Below, in pieces: positions 30,225-41,509 of a stretch of 64,000 nucleotides of DNA. The position numbers and the translations under genes were made by a program. The notes under the pieces are model-generated. The model was given only the letters and a program-made list of their open reading frames with translations. It was not told where the DNA came from and ran no database searches. This DNA comes from Flectonema sp. DT1601 (Eukaryota; Euglenozoa; Diplonemea; Diplonemida; Diplonemidae): positions 851,588-915,587 of the forward strand of contig OZ025809.1 in NCBI GenBank assembly GCA_964019425.1, given 5' to 3'. The number at the start of each line of letters is the position of its first letter. Position 1 is the first letter of the stretch.

Positions 30225-33200
30225 ATGTCGTCTCTGGAACGAATCATTTCAATGAAGGTCGATCTCAGCGGCCTTCGAGGAAATAGTTTCTTCTTACTCT
30301 CTCCAAACAATGCTTGGAGACAGTTGGCTTTCTTTGTTGCATTTCATCCTTACATGTTAAAGTTGATGTACTTGTTGATTACTATGAACGCAATTTCAAT
30401 GGCGATCGTATCGCCCATTGACGATCAGTCTTCAACTTTAGTTAAAATAGTTCAGCTTCAAGACTGGGTGGTGGTCGGCTTCTTCGCACTTGAAATGCTT
30501 CTCAAGATGTGTGCTATTGGAGCATTTATAGGGAAATATTCATACTGGAATATTTCACGTTGGTATCGCCTTGATTTCACCGTCGTTTGCGGTTCGATTC
30601 TCGGTATTGCACTGGAGACACGAGGTGTTTCGGCATTCCGTGCCTTCAGAGCCTTTAGAATATTCCGAGCTATAAAATACTTTTCAGGTTTTCGTGACAT
30701 TATGGATTCACTGAAATCCGGGTTGTCTTTGGTGGCTGATAATTCAGCTTTTATGGGATTCTTTTTCTTGGTTTTTGGAGTCATGTCTGTGGAGTTCTTT
30801 AAAAATTCACTTTCTCGTTGGTGTGTAATGGAAGCCGACTACGCTCTTGGTGTCTACGAGGATCCAATAAAAATTAGAGCTTGTAAATCTCAAAGCCTCG
30901 CCAGTGGAAAAGTAGAACGAGGTAACTGCCCAGAACACATGGTTTGCATCAAATTCGGCAACGATCGATATAAAAATGGAAAAGCCAACTTCGATGATGT
31001 TTTTCATTCGATTGTTCTTATTTGGCAGATTTCTACTCTTTCTGGTTGGACAGAACACGCTTACCACCTTCAAGAAGCAGAGTCATCACTGCTTCCTGCG
31101 GTTTATTGCGCAGTTTTGATATTTATATTAAATTTTATTGTAGTTAACCTGTTTGTAGCTGTTGTTGGTGCAGTCTTCAGCAGAGTTAGGGAAAGTGATT
31201 GTCTTGAACATCCTTCTATGTTTTTGTTATCATACGATGGTCAACAAGCATTCGAAGAAACCAGACGAAGTCGATTAAACCAAACAATCAACTGGGGTCT
31301 TGTTGGTGAAGATTTGAATGACCAGTGTACTTCTTGGGGAAAGAATTCACTCCTCCTGCATTCAATTGATAAAAAAAAAGAGCAAAAGACCTCTCCATGG
31401 GAACTACTAAGGCATCAACTAGTACCTATATTCTATTCAAGAAAACTACTTATTGTCGTTAGCTGTTTGACTCTCGCTAATGTTTTATTGAAAGCAACTT
31501 ACACATCAGAATCGTCAGACAGCCACATTCAATTGTTGTTTATTGTTGACTTGTCGTTTACAAGTCTTTTCGCTGTAGAAATGATGTTGAGATTCTTAAT
31601 TACCGGTATGAGCATATTGAATACCATCGATAGATTACTTTAACAAAAATTTTAATTAAACAAAACAAACAGGTCGATCATCTGTTGCTGTATTCTTCAG
31701 ATCGTCTTGGGATATGTTTGATACGGTTATTCTCGTCCTCTCTATCTTGCTTCTTATCACTAAGGGGACTTCGTTATCGTTTTTTAGATTGAGAGTATTG
31801 CAGTTGGCATTTTATTTTGAAGGTTTGAAGCCAGCAGGAGAACTATTTCACAGAAGTGTTGCAGGTATTCCTGGTTCCATTTCTATTGTGCTCTTCATCA
31901 GTCTTTCATTCTTCGTCTTTGGAGTTGCCGGGTTGCAATTTTTTGCTGGAAAAATGAATTCTGAAGATGGGACGAGAATGCGACTCCACTTCGACCATTT
32001 CTTTTCAGGACAGCTATTGCTCTTTCAAGTGATGTCAGGAGACACTTGGGAGGAATACATGAGGGGAGCCTGGAGAGGAACTGGTCCATTTGGTATTGTT
32101 TTCGTAGTAGCATTTTATGTGTATTCTGTGTGGGTACTTCTGAACTTATTCACTGCTGTTGTTCTCGAAAATTTTGATCGCGAGGATGCAATCAAATACC
32201 TTGAACAAATTCAACAATATCACGACATGTCAAAGGAACATAGAATATCAGCGAATACTCGTGTTGGAAGGAGGGAATCGATCATGACGACTATTAAGGG
32301 TGTTGTATGGAAATTTTTTACACTTCCGGAAGCGATAAAAAAACAACATGAACAAGAAATGCAAGATTACTCTTTGGCACATGAACTGTCATCTGTTCTT
32401 GAAAAGGGAAGTAGACACACTCTAACGGCTCTGTTAACAAATATGAATTCTTTAGAAATGGATGAGACTGACGGAGTTAAAAACACTGAAGCATCTCATT
32501 TAGAAGTCGGGAGAGGAGCAATATCAGAAATCGCATGGAATGCAAGCGTATCAATGATTGCACAACGAGAAGCACGTCATGAATATTACGTGTCAAAGAA
32601 TCACGCAACTAGACAAGTTAATACCGGGTTTGAGGCAACCGATGATCAAAATAAGTTTCATTTACACCTTCCGTGTCACAATCTCATTCGTGAGAGTGAT
32701 ATTGCTCAAGAGCGTATTGCCTCTGAGTCGGATGAAATAGTGAGGTCGTTCTTCTTTTTTGATCTTCAATCTTCAATACGAATGTTCCTCAGATGGATGG
32801 TCACTCACAAAAATTACGAACTTTTTATGGTCCTTTGTATTGTCTTATCTACCATATCTCTCGGACTTGACAATCCTAGTGAAGCAACAGCTGCATTAGA
32901 AAGTGAAAGCAGTACTACTTTCACGTACAGAGCCCTTCGATTGCTTGATTGGGTTTGGCTTGGGATCTTTGGTCAGGAAGTGTTATCGAATTGTATTGCA
33001 TTTGGAGTATACGCCTCACCTTGGAGTACTAAGAAAGGTTACCTAAATAACTTATGGAATGTATTGGATACTGTATTGCTGATATCTATGTTGGTAACTA
33101 TTGCTCTTCCTCGTTTTAAAATAATTCAGGTTTTTAGAACACTAAGACCTATTCGAGTACTTCGTAAGGTACAAAGTTTACATATTGTGGTGTCGGCTAT

Positions 33201-35560
33201 TTGGGGAGCACTTCCAGCAACGTTTACTATTGCAGCTGGGATTGTGTTGTTGTTTGTTCTTCTTGGGATTGTTGGGATGTCGTTTTTTGCTGGAAAACTC
33301 AACTACTGCAACAACACCACAGCAACAGGACAATTCAACTGCAGTGGCCTTTATGTATCAGATACAGGTGTACTGATGCATACTGTTTGGATGGAAGCTG
33401 ATCAAAATTTTGATTCAATTTCTGCATCAATACAAACCCTCATAGAAGTGACTAGTTTAGCAAGTTGGACAACTCCAATGTTTGCTACGATGGATATAAC
33501 TGGGAAGGGATTACAACCTGAATTTATGTCTAGTCCTATGAATTGTGTTTATTTCTTAGTGGTGGTTATGATTTGTAGTTTTTATCTGGTGAACGTGTTT
33601 GTTGCAGTAATCTTAGATAGAATATACCAAGAGATGGGGATATCATTGATGACTGAAGAACAACGAGCTTGGTCAGATTTTCAAAAAACAGTTCAGTTAT
33701 ACGAATCGATCATGCATGGAGCGAAACCTCCTGACTTCAGTTCGAGCAGCACGCGGTTAGTGTTGTATCATCTTGTATCTCATCCGATGTTCGATCCTTT
33801 TATCCTCTGTCTTATTACAATTAATATCGCTTTTATGGCTTCACAGCATACTAACCAACCAACTTGGTGGACAGATGTCCTACTCATTGCCGACTACATC
33901 TTCCTTGGATGTTACATAATAGAAATGCTTATTAAGATTATTGCATATGGAGGATATAAGAATTACTTTAAGTATGGTCTTTTGATTTTTTTTTCTTTTT
34001 TTTTATCTCTCTTTTCCTTTCTTTGTTTTGATTATAATAACAATAAAACAGAAATAAATGGAATTCATTTGATGCCTTTGTAGTGATAGGTTCTATTGTG
34101 TCTCTCATTTTGAAGTCTCGACAAGAAGGCGATGCCGCAACCGTTGGAGTCGTATGTTAAACAATATCAGTTTACTGTCTTCGAGATTGGAAAAAAACAA
34201 CAACAACTAAAAACAGGTGCGAATGTTGAGAATCGCCAGAGTATTTAAACTGATGACAGCCACCACTGGTGTTAAATTCCTTTTTAAAACCCTCATCATC
34301 TCATTGCCAGCTATATTTAATATTATTTTATTAGCGTTGATCTTAATGATGATCTACGTCGTCTTTGGAAAACAGATATTTGGAGGCGTCAAATATCAAT
34401 CAACTCTCAACATGCATGCGAATTTTAGAACAACAGAAACAGGAATGTGGACCATCTTTAGAGTTCTTACTTTAGATAATTGGCACTATATCTCGCATGA
34501 CGCAATGGTTCAGCCGCCTCTCTGTACTCAGAGAGGCGGTGATGATTGGCATGATGATTGTGGTAGTCCTCTCGTCGCCAGACTATATTTCTACTCCTTC
34601 TATCTGATCGGAGTTTACATTTTCATTAATTTAATTTTAGCGATCATTTTGGATAATTTTGGACACATTTTTTCTGAAAATTCATTTTGCCTAACTGAAG
34701 ACAGCGTTATCGAATTTGACGTCTTATGGTGCGAAGAAGACACAGCCTGTCGTGGAGAACTTCCGAGATATAAAATAAAATACCTACTGGAAGCCTTGCA
34801 TGTCAGAGGAAATCCCCTCGGATGCGACATACATGCGCTTACTGGATACGCGAGTAAGAAACGATTTGATTTTATAATGCACACTTTATCTGACCTCTCT
34901 GTAGAACGTGTCCGCAATGATGGCAAACCCGCAGACGTAACCGTCCGATGGAGGGACGTGTTGAACATTGTTGCGTTGACATATATCAGATTCTTTCACA
35001 CCAACTGTTTAAATTACAGTCACAACCAGGCCTGGAAAGCCGAGAAACTCTCCGTTGAACAACTCCTAGCTGGTAAAAAGATTCTCGCCTGGATATTATC
35101 TCACAAGACTATGAAAGAACTGGAGCGTGAGTTTGGTTCCAGAGTCTTCGTCATTAAAAGAATAAAAGAATTCCTGTATTGGAAAAAACAAACAGAAGTT
35201 GCATTAGCACGTGGTAAGCGACCACCACCACCACCAGCTGAGAAATATGCGAATCTATCAGCTGAACAGTTGGCTTTGCAAGGTAAGGAACAAAAAGATG
35301 GATCACGTCCTGGAGCAAAGGATAATTCGAGACCTGTGACCAAGGAGTCTTCCCGCCAAGTGACGAGGGAGACATCACGTCCAGTAACAAGAGAGACATC
35401 ACGCCCGGGGACGAGGGACACATCACGCCCAGGGACGAGGGACACATCACGCCCAGGGACGAGGGACACATTACGACCTGGAACAAGAGAAGCTTCTCGT
35501 CCAAACACAGCCCAAGTACACCAAGAACTCGGAAACTCTTCTGATGAAAGTCCTTCGTAA
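30225..35560 (+). CDS. Four-domain voltage-gated cation channel, CaV-like
   Basis: Four exons: 30225-31605, 31673-33971, 34052-34151 and 34217-35560, giving 1707 residues. Introns are 67, 80 and 65 bases (GTATGA, GTATGG, GTATGT donors, A-rich ...ACAG ends). Four repeats of six helices are visible. S4 segments carry Arg every third residue in domains I (FRAFRAFRIFRAIKYF), III (VFRTLRPIRVLRKV) and IV (MLRIARVFKLM); domain II is weak (FFRLRVLQLAFYFEGL). Pore loops are STLSGWTEHAY, MSGDTWEEYM, TSLASWTTPMF and LTLDNWHYI. Where CaV channels have Glu-Glu-Glu-Glu, this channel reads Ser-Asp-Ala-Asp. The C-tail has a tandem TSRPGTRD repeat. It probably carries calcium or mixed cation current in the plasma or flagellar membrane; selectivity is uncertain. 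Confidence 0.9.
34514..34539 (+). repeat. Perfect inverted repeat (11-bp arms, 4-base loop) inside the channel gene
   Basis: CCGCCTCTCTG, TACT, CAGAGAGGCGG. The arms are exact reverse complements and GC-rich within an AT-rich gene. It lies just after the domain IV pore loop. Confidence 0.8.
35395..35486 (+). repeat. 24-base tandem repeat encoding TSRPGTRD
   Basis: About three near-identical 24-base units plus diverged ones on both sides (T/S-R-P/Q-V/G-T-R-D/E). It lies in the C-terminal tail of the channel and gives a run of basic and Thr residues. Confidence 0.75.
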
Positions 35561-35851
35561 GGATGAATCAGTAGATGCTTTCTGCATCATTGAACTATTT
35601 CATATCTCTGGTGTTTCTGTTTTGTATTAACCTTCACATCCAATAAAAAGAAAATAACTAAACGTAACCCGATCTTATTGAGAGCTTCTGCTCTCCTTCT
35701 CTCAATTTCTGTTTTTTATATTGACTTCTTCTCGCGGTGGGTCGTTTCTGCGAGCTTTCTGTTGAGAAGATTTCTGTTTTTATTATTGTTGAATAAGTTA
35801 TTGAGTAGTTCACTATTAGTTGTTAGTACACTCCCCCATAGTAATATCAAT

Positions 35852-37693
35852 ATGAGTGAGAGAGTATTAAACAAAGTGAAGGGAGATGACGACATCAATA
35901 CTGACATTAAACGATCGAAGACCGAAGACGCAGGAAGTGAAGATGAGATAGACGATAGCAAATTGGCAGCTGCGATGGGAGTCGTGCAGCCAACGAGAAA
36001 GAGAGGTGTCAACAAGGAATCAGCAAAGCGAAGACAAAGTGAAAATAAGAAAGCAGAACTATTTAAGACATTCTATGAAGGAAAGCCAGCAGAGTTTGAA
36101 TTAAAAGTGACGAATCAAACTCCGTCTGTACGTGACATCCAGCAATTGATCCTTTGGATCCTCAGCCCTGAAGAAATATCACCTCGTTGGGTATTTGTCC
36201 GCAACAAAGGTCTCATTTCACACGTTAATACAATATGTTTGAACTCATTCTCTCTGAGATATTGGGATCGTTATGCAAAAGATCACATGCCGTTCCTATT
36301 TTCATTAAATAAACAGATCGTGAACACCAGGATGCTAACTCACAGTAAGAGGATGCGAAAAAATTCGTTTTTAAACGAACTGTTTTCGTATGAAGAACGA
36401 AAGAAACAAAAACCACAAGGAACCGAACCCGTAGCAGTACCAGGATCTACAGCTGCAGCATTGCAGATGATACAAAAGCAACCACAGTCAGGACACGCAG
36501 GACAAGTATACCAAACTAGACGAGAGGCAGTTGAAATCCCTCGAACCACATCATCGAACAGTTATGTGAAAATATTAAAATTAGTTGCGACTGGTGAAGA
36601 ATTAGAAGAACACGGATTTCCAAGAAATCCGGCCATCTTTACAAATTTTAAGAAAACCATACCACGGACATCAGAACACATTGACGAGAAGTTATTCTGC
36701 ATTGACTGTGAAATGTGCCTTACAGATAAAGGACACGAATTAACCAGAATATGTGTTCTAGATTGGTCTGGTAGAGTTGTTCTCGATAAATTGGTATTAC
36801 CAAAAAACCCAATCGTTGATTACCTTACGAGGTTTAGTGGAATCACTGAGGAGGCGTTAAAAGACGTGAAAACATCACTCTCCGACATTCAGGATATTTT
36901 AATTAACAAGTACATCGCTAAAGACACAATCCTTATTGGACACAGTTTAGAGAATGATCTCGCGGCATTGCAATTACTTCACGACAACATCTGTGATACA
37001 ACTGTCTTATTTCCTCATCATCAAGGGTTGCCTTATAAAGCATCATTAAAATATCTGAGCATCCGATTCTTAGGAAGACAAATTCAAAACGCAGGAGGAA
37101 ATGCCGGACATGATCCGTGCGAAGATGCTACCGCTGCATTGGATTTGGTTAAGTTAAAAGCTTACAAAGGAGATGCTTTTGGACAACCCGGAAAGAATAA
37201 ATCAACTTCGATGCTTAGAAAGATTGAAGGAAACTGTTTAGCGATTGACATCCCAGATAATGTAAAAGAGATCCCGTCTTATAAAACCAAAACTGATGTC
37301 ATTCCTGTTGCTTCTGATATTGACGCTGTTAAGAAATCTTGTAAGGGAATTCGTTCTGGAAGATATCCCTTCATCTTTACTCATCTTCACAACTTGGAAG
37401 ATATTCTCGATGCTTCTGATTGGGATGAAGAAGAAGAAGACACTGAAACTGTTATTAAAATCCTCTGCCACTACGATGAGTACATAAAAACCCTTTATGA
37501 GGCAGCTCCTGATCACGCTGCATTCATAATTATGTCTGGTCAACGTAACGGAATACCTTTATTTTCTGATATTGATAATGATGATGATGCTGCTGCTTAT
37601 CGTCAACAAGAGAATGCTTACAAAGCATGGAATGTAAACAGAAATGGGATCGCAATTCTAACTGTGAAACCCCCTCAAGAATCTGAAGATTGA
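35852..37693 (+). CDS. REXO/Rex1-type DEDDh RNA exonuclease
   Basis: I choose ATG 35852 (613 residues), which follows an acceptor (cactcccccatag) at 35841 by 10 bases; the 58 codons before it are hydrophobic and lie 5' of that acceptor. The exonuclease domain (about 282-440) has all DEDDh motifs: FCIDCEMC (Asp285, Glu287), GHSLENDL (Asp369) and GHDPCEDA (His420, Asp425). The pattern matches the REXO1/REXO5/Rex1 group, 3'-5' exonucleases that trim 5S rRNA, tRNA or snoRNA precursors in the nucleus. The N-terminus is charged and nuclear-like, with several basic clusters. The C-terminal region after 440 contains an acidic segment (DWDEEEEDTE) and is not assigned. Confidence 0.88.
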   Translation: MSERVLNKVKGDDDINTDIKRSKTEDAGSEDEIDDSKLAAAMGVVQPTRKRGVNKESAKRRQSENKKAELFKTFYEGKPAEFELKVTNQTPSVRDIQQLILWILSPEEISPRWVFVRNKGLISHVNTICLNSFSLRYWDRYAKDHMPFLFSLNKQIVNTRMLTHSKRMRKNSFLNELFSYEERKKQKPQGTEPVAVPGSTAAALQMIQKQPQSGHAGQVYQTRREAVEIPRTTSSNSYVKILKLVATGEELEEHGFPRNPAIFTNFKKTIPRTSEHIDEKLFCIDCEMCLTDKGHELTRICVLDWSGRVVLDKLVLPKNPIVDYLTRFSGITEEALKDVKTSLSDIQDILINKYIAKDTILIGHSLENDLAALQLLHDNICDTTVLFPHHQGLPYKASLKYLSIRFLGRQIQNAGGNAGHDPCEDATAALDLVKLKAYKGDAFGQPGKNKSTSMLRKIEGNCLAIDIPDNVKEIPSYKTKTDVIPVASDIDAVKKSCKGIRSGRYPFIFTHLHNLEDILDASDWDEEEEDTETVIKILCHYDEYIKTLYEAAPDHAAFIIMSGQRNGIPLFSDIDNDDDAAAYRQQENAYKAWNVNRNGIAILTVKPPQESED

Positions 37694-37935
37694 TACAATC
37701 ATCCGTATCGTCTTGTTAGGTAATTCATCACTCTGCTCAAGAAGGACAACGAGCCTCAGCCAGTTGACTTTTTTTGATTTTTCTTTTTCCCCCCCCCTCG
37801 TTTTTCTTTTTTTTTCCCCCTATTTTCGTAGCGTCTTGATTCGCCACTGGCATCAATTTTAGGTAGGCCATGTTGGCAACGAAGTTTTTTATACTTTGAT
37901 TTCTGTAAACTAATTTCTTCCTAAACAGTATCCAC

Positions 37936-40900
37936 ATGCAGTCTTCAATAATAGAAAAGATACTGTCAGGGATTGAAGAGGGTGAGTTCCTACTAAATGT
38001 GTTGGATTCAAGTAAAACAATCATGTCTGGTCAGGATGGCCACAGTAAAATATTTGGAAGCGGTGAAGGATATAAAAAATTACACGGTATTCTTGTAAAG
38101 AAATTTCCTCTTATTGCTGATGAAGAAGCTGTAAACAAGATTCACGGACTCGAATTGCTAACCAACGAAACAGTAAAAAAAGAAGCAATTGACGTAACTG
38201 AAAACCTACTAAAATCCCTTCACGACGTTACATTATTTGTTTCTGATACAACTAACATCTTGCATCAAATAAAAGACAGCATACCTCCAGAAATTCTTTG
38301 GAAACCCGCATCACGTCTCCTATCGTATCACATTCTCTATTTGTTAAGTTGCTTAGTTAGAATAACACTTATTGTATCGTCGTTTGATCAGCTTAAATTT
38401 ATTATATCTGTCTATGCTTTGATATCACCGGAGGTCACATCACCAAATACACCAAATAATAGAATGTACGAAGATGTTAAGACTTTTGCTAATTGCAACG
38501 ATTTCATTTTCCGACTTCAAGAAAGTCTTCAGAACATGTCTGAACACGTTGCTGCGTTGGTAGCAAACACTTCACCGTTATTATATACACCTGTTGATAA
38601 AATTATGAAATGTGAGAGTGATAATCATCCACTGCTAACAGCTTGTTTATTTAAAGGTGAATCGGTAAATTGGATAACATTGGCGCTACTGGCAGTTCCT
38701 TCTTGTCTTCGTCAAGCATCGAATTGTGACGTTCAATACAATGGTTTTAAAATACTCCGTAAAATATTATTAGACGGATATTGCATACCGGTGGTTGGAA
38801 CACAAGTGTTTCATACTCACAAAGAGTTCAAGGAAATTCTAAAAAAACGAAAATTAGATCAAAAGGATACCGAAGCTAAAAACCTAACCAGCCAAACCTC
38901 TGCGATGGCTGTTTCGACAGCCTGGTTGAAACATCGTGAAAACAGAAATTTTTTGATATTTCATGGAAAGAGATTGTTAACAAAAATTAAATCTGCTTCG
39001 TCAATTACAAAAAACGTCAACAGACTTCTATGTACTGCGAAACTTATAAAAGATGAATTGCTTTGGTTCGTTTATCACAAACACAATAAACCAACTACGA
39101 AAGTATCAAAATACCAGTCTTCCCACTTCAGTGACGAACACACAGTCGAATTAGTCAGCATGCTGGCACAGATTTTAGGACTATTAAGTAACAGTGACAC
39201 TCAAAGAGTGGTATCTGTTTCCTATGAGAAATTACTTGTAAAACTTTCACTTGATCAGAACGCTGATTTAGTTGCGTTGAGAGAAATATGCGATGGAGCT
39301 GTCAGAGGTTCTTTACACAGCGAAATGTGTTCCCAACTGACATGTGGTTTTTTCATGGCGAAATTATCGTCTGGGAATATGGCAGAATGGGTTAGAAAAA
39401 TGATCTTTATACCTGAATTAAACTCGTTCAGATCTTGGTATACAACTCTATTGGAAGACTCAATGCAAAATAAAGATCTTGCGTACTGTGCAGCTGATGT
39501 TGTTAATCTAACAAAAACATTTGTTGACAGTATTCACCCTTACGTTGATGAATCGAAATACCATGAGAATGGAAGAGATTGTGTTGTATTTGCTGAAGGG
39601 TTATTACAACGAATTCTGACTCGTGTTGGAGTTCTTCTGTTGCAGTTAAAGGATACTCAACAAGGTCTTGTGTCATTATCATTACAAGTGAATGGGTCTG
39701 CTGCCGCTCGGGTATTTCAACTTTGTCATCTGGGAGAGGGTTTATCTGATAAAAAGAAAGTGGATTCTTTATTCCCAAATGGTTGGGTTGTTCCTGGATC
39801 AGAATCACTTCACGACAACAGAGCATTACTGTTATCGAGGACTACTAAGATGGAAATACTTTCTGATGTTGTTACTTCTTTACATCGGAATGAAACTATT
39901 ACTGTTTTTGATAAAACATTTTATCTAGCAGAGTGTCTACGACTTCTGGTTATTAACGACATGAGGAAGTACTTATCAACATCAGTCAGTAGTGACACCA
40001 GTAAGTCAACAGTCAACACAAACACATTACTAGATAGTGTCCGACACTGTCATTCTCTAAATTTTCAAGTTTCTCAATTCAGTCGGATTAGTAGTGAGGA
40101 TGCAACCTTGCAGGCGTTGTTGTCGGAATTCTCATCTCCTCAGTGTTGGGAAGATCGATTTTTTGAATTACCAAAAGCACCATCTCCAACACACAACAAC
40201 ATTGCGTACAGGTTGGCTAAGTGGGTAACTCGATTCACTCGTCATGTTACGAAGGAGAAATTAATATTTTCAACGAGAAGAAAAGTTTTTGTACCAACAG
40301 ATTCTTCAAAATCTGTTGAAGATTTCTTCGTACCATCAGACTGGTATAACTTAGCCATCATTGGAGGTGGTTACGTTATAAGACTAGTCGACAGTATGCT
40401 ATTGGAACACATCGGAGAGTTACTACAGACAATTCAAAAGTCAGCAATAAAAATAAAACCAATCTGTGAAATCTACGAAAGCACTCGAACAATTGACCGT
40501 GACATGGAGAAAGTAATCCAAGACTCTAGCATAGTACAAGAAACAATTCATTTAAGTATTGTTTTATTGGTCAGACAATTGTTATACGATGGTCTGGCTA
40601 GAAACATATCTCGAAGATCTGTAGCACTAAATCAGGCTGTTCTGACACAGCTGGAACAAGACTTAGGAAATCCAAGAGTATCACTCCTCTGTGGAACAGA
40701 TATTGACTCAGATCCAGTACTAGCTCAGTTATATGTTGATAACTTACAAAGGAATGGATCAGAAGAGTTCGACTTATCTCATTTACCTGTCGCATTTGGT
40801 CTATCAATGAACCATTCCATATGGTCTCGTTCAGGGGAGTTTGATACGCTCCGTGATGGATGGAAGACTAATATACATTGTCTTGATTTTGCTCTTCGTC

Positions 40901-41184
40901 ATATATTCAGAAATGTTCAGTATAACCCTCCTCTAAGTAGCTCAGCATCTTATAACAAAGCAATGTCTGTGTATACTCGCACAGCTCTTTCGGTTGTGTT
41001 GTCTCATCGTAGTGGTGGTGGTAGAGATGATCATCAATCGTTTCTTAACCAGATTCAATTTCTGAAAAGACTTGTCAGAGGAGACAAGTCTCTTTCAGCA
41101 AAAGTTTTAGTAGATCATTGCCCCCATTCACTTTTAAGGGAAGTGGACATATTAACGTATTTTAAAGGAGAAAAAAACCGATGA
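37936..41184 (+). CDS. NAP1/HEM (NCKAP1) subunit of the SCAR/WAVE complex
   Basis: A 1082-residue, all-helical protein near the family's usual length of about 1120. Segments align by eye with human NCKAP1: HGILVKKFPLIAD (VKFIVRKFPAVE), VFHTHKEFKEI (EVFHIHKAAEDL), HRENRNFLIFHGKRL (HRERRKFLRSALKEL), KDELLWFVYHKHN (RDEIIWLLRHADN), and the C-terminal VLVDHCPHSLLREV (DLLESCFPYVLLRNA). NAP1 pairs with SRA1/PIR121 in the WAVE regulatory complex, which activates Arp2/3 downstream of Rac. Its presence suggests the cell can build branched actin at the membrane. One exon; the acceptor (cttcctaaacag) ends at 37928, 7 bases before the ATG. Confidence 0.85.
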   Translation: MQSSIIEKILSGIEEGEFLLNVLDSSKTIMSGQDGHSKIFGSGEGYKKLHGILVKKFPLIADEEAVNKIHGLELLTNETVKKEAIDVTENLLKSLHDVTLFVSDTTNILHQIKDSIPPEILWKPASRLLSYHILYLLSCLVRITLIVSSFDQLKFIISVYALISPEVTSPNTPNNRMYEDVKTFANCNDFIFRLQESLQNMSEHVAALVANTSPLLYTPVDKIMKCESDNHPLLTACLFKGESVNWITLALLAVPSCLRQASNCDVQYNGFKILRKILLDGYCIPVVGTQVFHTHKEFKEILKKRKLDQKDTEAKNLTSQTSAMAVSTAWLKHRENRNFLIFHGKRLLTKIKSASSITKNVNRLLCTAKLIKDELLWFVYHKHNKPTTKVSKYQSSHFSDEHTVELVSMLAQILGLLSNSDTQRVVSVSYEKLLVKLSLDQNADLVALREICDGAVRGSLHSEMCSQLTCGFFMAKLSSGNMAEWVRKMIFIPELNSFRSWYTTLLEDSMQNKDLAYCAADVVNLTKTFVDSIHPYVDESKYHENGRDCVVFAEGLLQRILTRVGVLLLQLKDTQQGLVSLSLQVNGSAAARVFQLCHLGEGLSDKKKVDSLFPNGWVVPGSESLHDNRALLLSRTTKMEILSDVVTSLHRNETITVFDKTFYLAECLRLLVINDMRKYLSTSVSSDTSKSTVNTNTLLDSVRHCHSLNFQVSQFSRISSEDATLQALLSEFSSPQCWEDRFFELPKAPSPTHNNIAYRLAKWVTRFTRHVTKEKLIFSTRRKVFVPTDSSKSVEDFFVPSDWYNLAIIGGGYVIRLVDSMLLEHIGELLQTIQKSAIKIKPICEIYESTRTIDRDMEKVIQDSSIVQETIHLSIVLLVRQLLYDGLARNISRRSVALNQAVLTQLEQDLGNPRVSLLCGTDIDSDPVLAQLYVDNLQRNGSEEFDLSHLPVAFGLSMNHSIWSRSGEFDTLRDGWKTNIHCLDFALRHIFRNVQYNPPLSSSASYNKAMSVYTRTALSVVLSHRSGGGRDDHQSFLNQIQFLKRLVRGDKSLSAKVLVDHCPHSLLREVDILTYFKGEKNR

Positions 41185-41509
41185 CCCACACTGATATAAA
41201 AAAAAAATAAAAAAGACACACATTAGGTTACGTTATTATTATTTCTATATAACAAGGCGGTTACGCACTGCTAAAAAAAAAAAACAAAAAAAAAAGAAGA
41301 CTCTACACACACTTTTTAAACTTTTTTTTTTTTTTTTTAAAAGTTAGCAAGTTATGTCTCAAATTGTAATATGACGTTTCGTAACCTTTTCTTATTCTAA
41401 AAAAAAAAAAAAAAAAAAAGAAAGTGTGGGCTCGTGGGTATCTATGAAATATGACTTAAAAATGAATAATAAATTAGTAATTTTTTATAACAAGGTATTA
41501 ATCCTTCAC
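41185..41509 (+). other. Intergenic stretch, A and T runs
   Basis: About 325 bases with several A runs and one T run. In-frame ATGs at 41426 and later would extend the next protein by 28 residues, but they lie before an acceptor-like site (ttttttataacaag, ending 41494). Confidence 0.5.

Noticed and set aside
35101-35508. Minus-strand frame with repeated SLVPGRDV units
   Set aside because: It is the reverse reading of the TSRPGTRD repeat in the channel gene.
35678-35851. Hydrophobic N-terminal extension of the REXO exonuclease as a signal anchor
   Set aside because: It lies upstream of a good acceptor at 35841 and the enzyme family is nuclear; ATG 35852 is preferred.
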